DNA from: a virus
Length of the DNA: 39,616 nucleotides
IMG/VR virus record: IMGVR_UViG_3300025118_000047
Location: 1 to 39,616 of that record
Strand: one strand, 5' to 3'
The notes under the pieces are model-generated. The model was given only the letters and a program-made list of their open reading frames with translations. It did no database searches and had not been told where the DNA came from. The number at the start of each line of letters is the position of its first letter. Positions within the stretch are counted from its first letter, which is position 1. Positions 24,251 to 31,999 of the stretch are shown here, in pieces. A program made the position numbers and the translations under genes.

Positions 24251-25723
24251 TTAAAGCGTGTGTTTGGAAAGGTCGATGTGGTCCTTCTCAGGGTCATAGA
24301 CCTTATCAGCATCTTCGCCTATCTTCTGAGCCTGATCCTGTGCAAAATTAACCTCTTGGTTCTGCGACGTAAAGCCGCGGGCCTGGGCGACGTACGCAAA
24401 CTTTTCTCTTTCTTGCACACTGGGCTTTCTGCCCCACTTCTCAATGAAAGCTCGATGAAATACGGGTAGCATATCGCTCACTTCGCGTTGACGAACTTTA
24501 TATGGACTCAGTTCGTTTTGAAACACTTCCACCAGTTCTAAATCTCCGCGCGAAAAGAATACAGCCTGTGTGGGCTCCGCGGCGTGAATTACGGAGCCCT
24601 TATTGGTATCAACCACTCCAGCAATTCCAAGTTTTCGAAGCATACTAGACCAAACGATAGGATCTTCGTGAGAAGCCTCGCGTGTAAGATTCCACAAGAT
24701 TCCTAGATAATGCGGCTGATTGGCAGCTGCAGCTGCGCTCTTAAAAGCATCAGAAACCGCTATGTCCATAAACCAATCGGGAGCATTGTTCCAAGGTTGC
24801 TCAGGATCCTGATTAAAGGTGGGGCCGGCACTACTGTATCTATGTTCTAGGGTTTCGGGTCTAATGATATATTTGTCGATCAGTTCTTCTTTGAGTTGTG
24901 CAAAAGCTTCTTTAAGGGCGCCCTCGGCTTTCCCACCAAAACTTGGCCGCTTTGAATCAGTGGAGGCGTACATTTTTGACGCCCAGTCCCCGGGGGATGC
25001 GGTGGCGGCCTGGCGGCTTGCTTTACCAAAGGGCGGCCTAAGCATCTCTAGAATGTAATGATTAACTACATATTTATACCATTTCGACACATCTATTTTT
25101 GCCTGCAGCGGGGGGTAGTTTTTGGCCGCTACTTTTACTATTATATCTTGCAGCATTTTCTTGTTGCTAGGTGTAATGCGTCCTTCTTTCGCCACATTAA
25201 CATCTCGCTGCGCTCCTCGCAGCCAACTCATTGGCGATCGAAAGGTTTTGCCCATATGTTTCTTGCTATAATTGTTAACAAAATCATCGGAGTAAATCTC
25301 CTTCACAAAGTCAAAGTATTCGTCACGAGTTATGCCGCCGGTGAAGCCCTCGACGGGGATGGCGCCGGCATAGCCCATACCCGGATCTGGGTTGTAAATA
25401 ATCCCTTCGTCGCTGCGGGGCTTGAATACTATAATATAAGTTCTATCGGAAGCAAACGGAATTTGGCCGGTCATCAGACTCCGAAGTGAATACTCGGTGA
25501 TCGGATAAGAATAAATGCCCACGGGTGTGTTGTACTTGCTCGACGGATTAATCCCCAGTTTGTTAACGTACGAGAACTGCATATAGTACTCGGGCTTGTC
25601 TGGGTTGGAGATATACTTTGTGAGTTCTTCGGCAACAGTAGGTAACTCGACGCCTTCTTTGTCAGCGCGAGTGATTTCATCAATTTTAGAAATTAATTCC
25701 TGGCTTTCTCGCAGCAGGTTCAT
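24251..25723 (-). CDS. Unknown 490-aa protein, possibly capsid-internal
   Basis: I do not recognise a firm family. The N-terminal region has YYMQFSYVNKLGINPSSKYN, TPVGIYSYP and FASDRTYIIVFK (residues 47-101). A helical middle follows, and near residues 365-400 lies LGIAGVVDTNKGSVIHAAEP, TQAVFFSRGDLELVEVF. The form 'G-x-x-G-V-V-D ... E-P-x-Q-A-V-F-F' resembles the ends of ADP-ribosyltransferase-like or related polyvalent phage proteins that are injected with DNA, but I can assign no catalytic triad. The C-terminal 50 residues are hydrophilic. It sits between a short internal-type protein and the lysis genes. Cytosolic: no signal or membrane segment. Confidence 0.5.
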   Translation of the reverse strand: MNLLRESQELISKIDEITRADKEGVELPTVAEELTKYISNPDKPEYYMQFSYVNKLGINPSSKYNTPVGIYSYPITEYSLRSLMTGQIPFASDRTYIIVFKPRSDEGIIYNPDPGMGYAGAIPVEGFTGGITRDEYFDFVKEIYSDDFVNNYSKKHMGKTFRSPMSWLRGAQRDVNVAKEGRITPSNKKMLQDIIVKVAAKNYPPLQAKIDVSKWYKYVVNHYILEMLRPPFGKASRQAATASPGDWASKMYASTDSKRPSFGGKAEGALKEAFAQLKEELIDKYIIRPETLEHRYSSAGPTFNQDPEQPWNNAPDWFMDIAVSDAFKSAAAAANQPHYLGILWNLTREASHEDPIVWSSMLRKLGIAGVVDTNKGSVIHAAEPTQAVFFSRGDLELVEVFQNELSPYKVRQREVSDMLPVFHRAFIEKWGRKPSVQEREKFAYVAQARGFTSQNQEVNFAQDQAQKIGEDADKVYDPEKDHIDLSKHTL

Positions 25724-25746
25724 GATGCCTCTCCAAAGACCCGGCT

Positions 25747-26109
25747 CTATTCTAAGCCTTTTTGTTTCGTTTGGGCAGCACTCGTAGCAACCTGCTGAGC
25801 GGTGCCCTTGCTAGCTCCCACCTTCTTCAAGAAGTCAGCAATCCCAGCTTTTAGCGCTGCCGCCGGAATTCCTTTGCCCTTAAGGGTGGTTATGAGCGCA
25901 GCACTCACATCTTCCGCGGACTGTTGGCCTCCAACTTGGCCGGCTTTCGCCATGCGTTGTGTGCGAGCGCTCTGCTTTGGGGCTGCAGCGGGGGGTGGAG
26001 CTTCTGCTCCGAGGGCTTCGCCAAACATCTCGGCTGCTTCGTCATCGGTCAAAATGACTTCTAGCTCCTCTTTAATTATTTCTCGTAATCTAGCTCTTGA
26101 TAACTTCAT
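25747..26109 (-). CDS. Small protein with an SRxxLRxIIKEEL N-terminus, possible capsid cargo
   Basis: This 120-aa protein begins MKLSRARLREIIKEELEVIL, an amphipathic basic-acidic helix common at the start of marine phage proteins. It contains Ile-Lys-Glu, which fits the (L/I)xE cleavage rule of the T4-type prohead protease. An Ala/Pro/Gln-rich linker follows (EALGAEAPPPAAAPKQSA), then a helical second half (VSAALITTLKGKGIPAAALK). The ATG overlaps the stop of the Mre11-Rad50 gene (ATGA). A capsid targeting peptide is an inference; no function is known. Confidence 0.5.
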   Translation of the reverse strand: MKLSRARLREIIKEELEVILTDDEAAEMFGEALGAEAPPPAAAPKQSARTQRMAKAGQVGGQQSAEDVSAALITTLKGKGIPAAALKAGIADFLKKVGASKGTAQQVATSAAQTKQKGLE

Positions 26110-29100
26110 TGATTCACCCTCGCATATCCGCTCTTTTTGTCAATCACGATTTGTGTATCCACACAATCTTTTAAGGACTCCAGGTGTGAAATTAAAATCA
26201 CAGTCTTAAAGTACATCTTAATTAGTTGGAGAATGCGAATAAAGCCTTCCATATTTTCTGAGTCTAGTGCAGTCCCCGGCTCGTCGAGAATAAAAATGTC
26301 GCCCTTGGGTAGAGACGAAACCGATAGAAGTGCCAATCGAATAGCCATTGAAGCTATCGTCTTCTCGGCACCCGAGCCCATTTCCAAAGGTCGTGGCTCA
26401 TGACGCGGGTGTTTAATAAAGAGGTTGAGTCGCTTTCCATCGTCATCAAAGAAGATTTCAAACTCAACAATATTTGCAAGAACCTTGGCCACCTCTTCAT
26501 TAATAACAGGTAGTTGTTTCTTGATGATATCGTAAGCAATGCCATTAGAGTGCATACACTGAAGGTACAAATCATAGGCTGCATATTCTTGCTGAATATC
26601 CTGTTGCTCTTTTTTCTGCTTTTTAATATTCTCCAGCTTTTGTTCCAAGGAGCCATTCTCTTTGTAAAGTTCAAGTATCTGTTCGTTACACTCTTCACAG
26701 TGTGTGGAAATCGTTTTGATCTCTTTCTGAGCAGCAGTACGTTGCTTTACCAAATAAGCAAAATTCTCGATGGCCTCTTTGTTTTCTTCGTAGGTAAATA
26801 TATCAGTCTCTAGAGAATTCAACTCGTTCTGTAAAGTGAGGATTTTAGAGTTGGCTCTCTCAAATTCTAGTTGTGTGTCTTTTAGTAAAGCAACCACATT
26901 CCCGTATTCGACCAGAGCCTCATTATATTTATTTATATGAAGACTAATCTGATCAGGACTTAACGAATCAATATATTCTTTTATCTCCTTAGCATTCTCT
27001 AACTTAGAAAGAATCTCTCCCTGCAGTACTGGTACGTGGTTTTTTACCGAATATGCATCTTTAATAAATTTACAGGTAGGAAAATTGTCCCCACAAGGAA
27101 TATTATCGAGAAGGTGCAACTTCTTGTTTTTATTATTATATTCTTTTTGCAGCGATTTAGCCAAAGCAACCAGAGTCTCCAAATCTTTAGACTGTTCATC
27201 AATTTCGTTCTGCGTAGCATTAAGGTCGTTGATATCCGTCTCGTCGAGGCCTTTCAAAAGGCTATCTCTAGTTGTCTTAAGTGCGCCGATAGCTTCGTAG
27301 TGGGTATCCTTCTTTTCCTTTTGGCCTTCTATATCCGCAAGAAGCTGCTCTTTCTTTTCGCGTACATCTAGAATATCAATAATATCGTTGGGAATAGATT
27401 CAATCGTCTCATTAATCTGAAGGAGTTCTATTTCCTTGGCCTTTAAGGATTGCTTAGTGGTTTCACAAATTTCTTTTTGTGTCTCCAACTCTTCTGTGTT
27501 GTCACCCATATCGCGTTTCACAATATCCAATTCCTCATCAAACTGACGATTGGCTGAACGCCGAATTAAAGCCTTCAGGTCGGCGGAGTCTTCTTTAGCA
27601 TATCGAAACTTTTTCTCGAATACTTCAAGATCCAAAAACTTTGCAAGAATTTCCTTACGACGAGTAGAGCCCTCCTTAATGAATTGCAATGAATCCAGCT
27701 GTGACGACATGGACGTCAATAGAAAATCTTCGGACGTTCCTAAGTTCTTACGAATGTTGGCATCCGTCTGAATCCGACTGACGCCATTAAGACTCGTTGT
27801 CTCGTCTAGTACGGGATCGTAGACATTAAATTCTAGATCGGTCTTGGCTTCTAAAGTCTCCTCACCTTTCAGTCTCTTTATATATTTCTCTGAACTTCTG
27901 TCGATAGAATAAACCTTTGAGCCGATAGTAATTTCAACCGAGCCTTTACAACTCTCTCTGTTCTGGTTTATAATATTCAGGTTCTTGCGCTCATTCTTTG
28001 AGGTAGTATTAAACATTGTGTAGAGCAAACCATCAATGATACTAGATTTACCCGAGAAATTCTTACCGAAGATGCCAACGATTCCATTTAGATTTTCAAA
28101 ATCTACCTTGTTGTTCTTCCCATAGTTAAAGAGGTTGTCCCACTCAAACGACTTCAACTTCCAATTAACATTGCGAGCTACATCCTCATTCTCCTCGGCA
28201 ATCGTATTGTACTTTTGGTTAAGTGCGAACACGCGCTCTATAAGATCGTCACCAACCTCATAGCCTTCAAGATATTCTCGCATAAGCTTTTCTTGAACTG
28301 TGACATCTCGCAAATTTTCCTTGAGGAATCCAGTGCCGTTAAGATCCACACTCCCACGCGAGCCTGCCGCTCGATTTAGAAAGGTTACTGACTCCGGCTT
28401 AAAGCGATGTTTGGCGATATCAACTGCGCGCTTCATGACATTTAGAGGCAAGTTGTTGTTGGACACCAAGCGGAGCCGTGCAGTCGGGGGTACTATAAGC
28501 CCCTTGGGCATTCGTCCCTTCGGCGTGAGTTCAATTGTGATAAAGGGTTTCGGATTTCGGAACTGGAGAGGACGAACCTTGAAGGTCTCTTTGTCTTCGA
28601 TTTCCCAAATTAGAATTCCCTTGTCATTTGTCTCGCCAAAATTCTGCTGAATCGTGGATCCACAGTACCACACGCGACCTTCGGGGTCAAGATATTGACG
28701 CTTGTGAATGTCTCCAAGCATCGCAAAATCGTGCTCAGAGAAAATCCGAAGCTCATCTTCACCATGTTCCATCTTCCACCCCACATCGGTAGTGCAATTA
28801 GAGATAGAACCGTGATAAAGGGCGATATTGATGCGCTCTGGGTCAGATGGGCTCTCCCAATTGTCTCGATCGAACACTGAAAGTACGTTAATCGCCGTAG
28901 AGGGCCCCAGAAGCGTCTCTCCTGAATTCTTGAGCAAATGTAATGTCGGCATATCTAAAGCCTGGACGATGGGCGTTATCGCGTCCTGACGGGACGAGTT
29001 TTTTAAATTTCCATCGTGATTACCCAGAATAATGTAGGTGGGGGCAATATTCGCCAAGTTGGCGAAGAATTCAGAACACAGTTCAACAAACTCTGGTGAG

Positions 29101-29255
29101 ATCTGTGTTTTGGTGTGTGCGATGTCGCCGCAGTGAATAATATAGTCTACTTTTTCCTCACGTAAAGTTTCGTATAATTGTTCAAAGATTATCCTGTACT
29201 CGTAATGGTACTTTAGATTCTTAATGTGCGTATCCGCAATGTGTGCAAATTTCAA
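26106..29255 (-). CDS. Single-chain Mre11-Rad50 (SbcD-SbcC; T4 gp47-gp46) fusion
   Basis: One uninterrupted 1049-aa frame carries both halves of the recombination nuclease. The N-terminal phosphoesterase shows all metal motifs: ADTH (D8, H10), HCGD (D44), GNHD (78-81), YHGS (H148) and GDIH (181-184). From about residue 363 comes an SMC-type ATPase: Walker A GKNFSGKSS (397-405), Q519 in the Q-loop region, a long coiled coil (about 550-900), the signature EMGSGAEKTIASM (958-970), Walker B IFILDEPGTALD (987-998) and the H-switch histidine at 1024. The coiled-coil apex at residues 720-730 has CGDNFPTC in place of the usual CxxC hook. It should process DNA ends for recombination-dependent replication. 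It follows the primase and RuvC genes. Confidence 0.93.
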   Translation of the reverse strand: MKFAHIADTHIKNLKYHYEYRIIFEQLYETLREEKVDYIIHCGDIAHTKTQISPEFVELCSEFFANLANIAPTYIILGNHDGNLKNSSRQDAITPIVQALDMPTLHLLKNSGETLLGPSTAINVLSVFDRDNWESPSDPERINIALYHGSISNCTTDVGWKMEHGEDELRIFSEHDFAMLGDIHKRQYLDPEGRVWYCGSTIQQNFGETNDKGILIWEIEDKETFKVRPLQFRNPKPFITIELTPKGRMPKGLIVPPTARLRLVSNNNLPLNVMKRAVDIAKHRFKPESVTFLNRAAGSRGSVDLNGTGFLKENLRDVTVQEKLMREYLEGYEVGDDLIERVFALNQKYNTIAEENEDVARNVNWKLKSFEWDNLFNYGKNNKVDFENLNGIVGIFGKNFSGKSSIIDGLLYTMFNTTSKNERKNLNIINQNRESCKGSVEITIGSKVYSIDRSSEKYIKRLKGEETLEAKTDLEFNVYDPVLDETTSLNGVSRIQTDANIRKNLGTSEDFLLTSMSSQLDSLQFIKEGSTRRKEILAKFLDLEVFEKKFRYAKEDSADLKALIRRSANRQFDEELDIVKRDMGDNTEELETQKEICETTKQSLKAKEIELLQINETIESIPNDIIDILDVREKKEQLLADIEGQKEKKDTHYEAIGALKTTRDSLLKGLDETDINDLNATQNEIDEQSKDLETLVALAKSLQKEYNNKNKKLHLLDNIPCGDNFPTCKFIKDAYSVKNHVPVLQGEILSKLENAKEIKEYIDSLSPDQISLHINKYNEALVEYGNVVALLKDTQLEFERANSKILTLQNELNSLETDIFTYEENKEAIENFAYLVKQRTAAQKEIKTISTHCEECNEQILELYKENGSLEQKLENIKKQKKEQQDIQQEYAAYDLYLQCMHSNGIAYDIIKKQLPVINEEVAKVLANIVEFEIFFDDDGKRLNLFIKHPRHEPRPLEMGSGAEKTIASMAIRLALLSVSSLPKGDIFILDEPGTALDSENMEGFIRILQLIKMYFKTVILISHLESLKDCVDTQIVIDKKSGYARVNQ

Positions 29256-29263
29256 AATTTCTC

Positions 29264-30196
29264 CTATAAGTTTTTGAGGCTAGCAACCAAGAAATTATCA
29301 AAATCGATTTTCTTGGCGTTTTGCTTTGCTCTCTGGAAGGTCTCTGTTGGCATTGCACCAACATCTTCATAGTCACCAACGTCTACCTTCCAGACCTCGA
29401 TATCGAATTTTAATAGAGTTTCGATAATTCTCATTTCTTTCTTCCAGGCATCTGGGTCCAACGCAACATACACAGCCGAATCCTCTTTGACGATTCTACT
29501 CAACAATTTTGACTCATCGTTGAGAGTGGATCCTAAAAGAGGGATTGAATTACGGCCGGCCTTTATTGCGTCGAAGACACCTTCTACCAATACTATATCA
29601 GAAGACCAATCAATAAACAAGTCATTAAATACAATATTTTTGCTCACCGGTGGGTTTTTGTATTTGGGATAATACTGTCGGTCATATGAGCGAGAAACAA
29701 AATAGTTCACGTTTCCATCGTCATCAAACGAAGGAATGATTATGCGCCCTTCGTATTCTCCCTCATGACAATAGCCCAATTTCCACCACACTAGATCGCG
29801 TTTGGTAACCCCGCGCTTCTTCAAATAATTGCGCGCAGCAAAACCAGTGGGGGGAATATCTCTGTTGGCAAGAGAGACAAATTCTTTAGGAAGATCAATT
29901 ACCTGCTTGACTTCAACACTCTCCCCAAATATATCTTCTAGCTGGGTATAATCTACCTGGGCAGTAAGAGCACTCCACTCTTTCTTCTGGTGATGATCAC
30001 CAAACTTACGAATGATTCGATAGACGTTTTTTCCGCGTGTATCACATACCCAACATTTGAAGTAACCTTTGTCAAGGTTCACCGACATCTTCTTCTTGTG
30101 GTGCCCACAATAGGGACAACTAAAAAGGTACTCCTCGCGTGAACGATAGTAACTTCCCAGAACAGATGATAAGATTTTAAGCTTCTTTTGTTTCAC
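29264..30196 (-). CDS. DnaG-type DNA primase
   Basis: This 310-aa protein makes RNA primers for replication. An N-terminal zinc ribbon has C27-P-Y-C30 and C48-W-V-C51. The middle (TGFAARNYLKKRGVTKRDL, then GRIIIPSFDDDGNVNYFVSR) matches the region leading into the primase core. The Toprim motifs follow: IVLVEGVFDAI (E205) and YVALDPDA (D247, D249). The zinc-finger sequence GYFKCWVCDTRGKNVYRIIR is typical. Its ATG lies 20 bases inside the end of the RuvC-like gene. No helicase domain is attached and none is seen nearby, so the partner helicase must lie outside the window. Confidence 0.88.
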   Translation of the reverse strand: MKQKKLKILSSVLGSYYRSREEYLFSCPYCGHHKKKMSVNLDKGYFKCWVCDTRGKNVYRIIRKFGDHHQKKEWSALTAQVDYTQLEDIFGESVEVKQVIDLPKEFVSLANRDIPPTGFAARNYLKKRGVTKRDLVWWKLGYCHEGEYEGRIIIPSFDDDGNVNYFVSRSYDRQYYPKYKNPPVSKNIVFNDLFIDWSSDIVLVEGVFDAIKAGRNSIPLLGSTLNDESKLLSRIVKEDSAVYVALDPDAWKKEMRIIETLLKFDIEVWKVDVGDYEDVGAMPTETFQRAKQNAKKIDFDNFLVASLKNL

Positions 30197-30698
30197 TCAA
30201 CCAACCGGCCCGGGCAACCACATAGCTGTCCGCGCGGTCTGCATAGCCTGCTTTTGGATTACCATATCTTGTATATTCTACACCAAAGTCACCCACGTTG
30301 TCAAGAACAAAATTCATAACAACGGCTTTTGCCTTCTGGCCTCGGGGTACTTTAATCCCAACTGCTTTGCGCGCAGAGCTGGCGCCAATATAGTTAGGTT
30401 CCCCACTAAACATATTATAGCACAACCACGAAACAATGCCATTGATTTTTGAAAGTAATGAAAGAGTCTGAGCAGATGAGAATCCGGACCGGAAAGACTG
30501 CAAGGATTGTTCTATATAGACGCGTTCTATTTGGTGCTCTTTGGCTATTGCTAAAAGCTGTGAGTTGATAATGCACACTTTCTTAAAAAAGTTTTTCTCT
30601 TTGCGTAAATCAATATGGTTACACACTATAATTTCCCCTTCGTCATCCAGTATAGTGTAACCGGTAATACTGGTGCTAATATCTAAACCTAATATCAT
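30177..30698 (-). CDS. RuvC-like Holliday junction resolvase
   Basis: This 173-aa protein has the RNase H-like fold motifs of the RuvC family: MILGLDISTSITGYTI with D6, RVYIEQSLQSF with E63, and YADRADSYVVARAG with D154 and D157. All acidic metal ligands appear present. It should cut four-way or branched DNA; in a phage this clears branches before packaging, a job done by the unrelated gp49 in T4. It starts the replication/recombination set, is joined to primase by overlap, and follows the structural genes after a 39-base gap. The usual family length is about 160-190 aa. Confidence 0.85.
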   Translation of the reverse strand: MILGLDISTSITGYTILDDEGEIIVCNHIDLRKEKNFFKKVCIINSQLLAIAKEHQIERVYIEQSLQSFRSGFSSAQTLSLLSKINGIVSWLCYNMFSGEPNYIGASSARKAVGIKVPRGQKAKAVVMNFVLDNVGDFGVEYTRYGNPKAGYADRADSYVVARAGWLSETKEA

Positions 30699-30737
30699 GG
30701 ATCCTTTTCTAACTTTTCTCTTTTGATTCTAAAAGAA

Positions 30738-31991
30738 CTATATGTCTAATTTTATCTTAAATGTGAAATCTCTTTCAGCAGTTTTTCTAATCGGTGTGGC
30801 TGGCTTAGCGATTGCAATAAGATTTTGGTTCTCATCGTAGATACCAATTTTAGAAATAAAAGTTGTCTTCTCGAAAGATCCGGTGGGATCTGCATAAGAC
30901 GAACTCACAATATTTTTAATTGGAATTTGGGGGCCCTCCAAGTAGGCGCGGCTTCCAGTGGAAACTTGACTAGAGGTGGTGAAAGTTCTATAGGAGGGAT
31001 TATTAGAATGATTTAGTTGTGCTTTGGGACACGTAGCAAACATCGTCAATGTTTGAATCGTATTCGTTCCGGAGAGTGTCATTAAATAAGACGAGTTAAG
31101 ACTCCCCGTTGTGTAAGGGATCGTCTCGCCACCAAAATGAATCCATCGAGGGTTGTCAGCGGTACCCGTAACATATGTATCGGTGGAGTTGTTTAAAGCT
31201 GCAGCGCCAGTTAAGATCAAAATCCCTTCGTTATATAACGCAACTCCCACTACGCTTCCGCTCTGGGGGCCGACTGTTTCTATAAGCTCTCCGTTTTGAT
31301 ATTTGTCTTGCGCGCGGCCTGCTAGGGCACCGGTGAAATAAAACTTTAAATCGATCGTGCCCTTTTTAATTTCATCCCCATAAAAAATACTAGGAATACT
31401 AACGAGGCCAAGTTTAATATTGTCAAAGTCTCTTTGAAACAACGATGAAGAATATTGGTAGTTCGGGCTCAAAATAGTATAATAATTCAACGTGTTTTTA
31501 AGGGCGCGCAAGTGAGTAACCGATCCGGACGTGACCGTGGGAGGGCCCGAGTCGTTGAACACTACTGAAGATGCGGTATATCTTTTAGTTGCGGCTGCGT
31601 AATATTCTTTGGAGATGGTCGCAACCAGAGGGTATACGCTTTTGATGGGCGCGCCCAAAGCGGAAGCGGCGAACTGCGCGTTGCTGGTGGTTCGCATCGC
31701 CATCCTGGTGCCGTTTTTAATTACAAAGGGATAGATTAGCCCGTTGTCTGCGATATTCATATCAGACGGCCCGATCGAGCGACCGGTACTGGCCGACACC
31801 CGGTCGACGTTTAGTTCATATAAAGAAACATTGCCAGGTGAAGTCAGACGAATCGGCGCTGCGAAAGCACCAGAGATCGTGGGAGTATCGTTATAAAAAG
31901 AACTCCCGCTATAGATTAAAAATTTTACCGCTGGATATGTGGTTAGCGGATTGACGTATACGTCGTTATCCTTGAACTTATACCAAGACAT
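30738..31991 (-). CDS. Virion structural protein, paralogue of the preceding 370-aa protein
   Basis: This 417-aa protein begins MSWYKFKDNDVYVNPLTTYP. It shares three landmarks with the 370-aa gene just upstream. These are YGDEIKKGTIDLKFYF (residues about 200-215) against SKDEIKKGSFTLELG, AQLNHSNNPSYRTF against GEFNYSSNPTYLSA, and the C-terminal block LIAIAKPATPIRKTAERDFT ending KIKLDI against LLAVAKLSEPLKKDPSNEFT ending RVRLDY. The NYSSNPTY element is recurrent in structural proteins of marine T4-like phages. The protein is rich in Ser, Thr and Tyr with no membrane part. A baseplate or tail role is likely, but the exact place in the particle is unknown. Confidence 0.6.
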   Translation of the reverse strand: MSWYKFKDNDVYVNPLTTYPAVKFLIYSGSSFYNDTPTISGAFAAPIRLTSPGNVSLYELNVDRVSASTGRSIGPSDMNIADNGLIYPFVIKNGTRMAMRTTSNAQFAASALGAPIKSVYPLVATISKEYYAAATKRYTASSVVFNDSGPPTVTSGSVTHLRALKNTLNYYTILSPNYQYSSSLFQRDFDNIKLGLVSIPSIFYGDEIKKGTIDLKFYFTGALAGRAQDKYQNGELIETVGPQSGSVVGVALYNEGILILTGAAALNNSTDTYVTGTADNPRWIHFGGETIPYTTGSLNSSYLMTLSGTNTIQTLTMFATCPKAQLNHSNNPSYRTFTTSSQVSTGSRAYLEGPQIPIKNIVSSSYADPTGSFEKTTFISKIGIYDENQNLIAIAKPATPIRKTAERDFTFKIKLDI

Positions 31992-31999
31992 TCCATGTC

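Noticed and set aside
25071-25078. TATAAATA (T4 late promoter box) on the minus strand
   Set aside because: It lies inside the 490-aa coding region as Tyr-Lys-Tyr codons, about 850 bases before the next gene start, and is best explained by chance.
26684-26702. C853-E-E-C856 as the Rad50 zinc hook
   Set aside because: The spacing fits CxxC, but the pair lies near the base of the returning coiled-coil arm, not at the apex.
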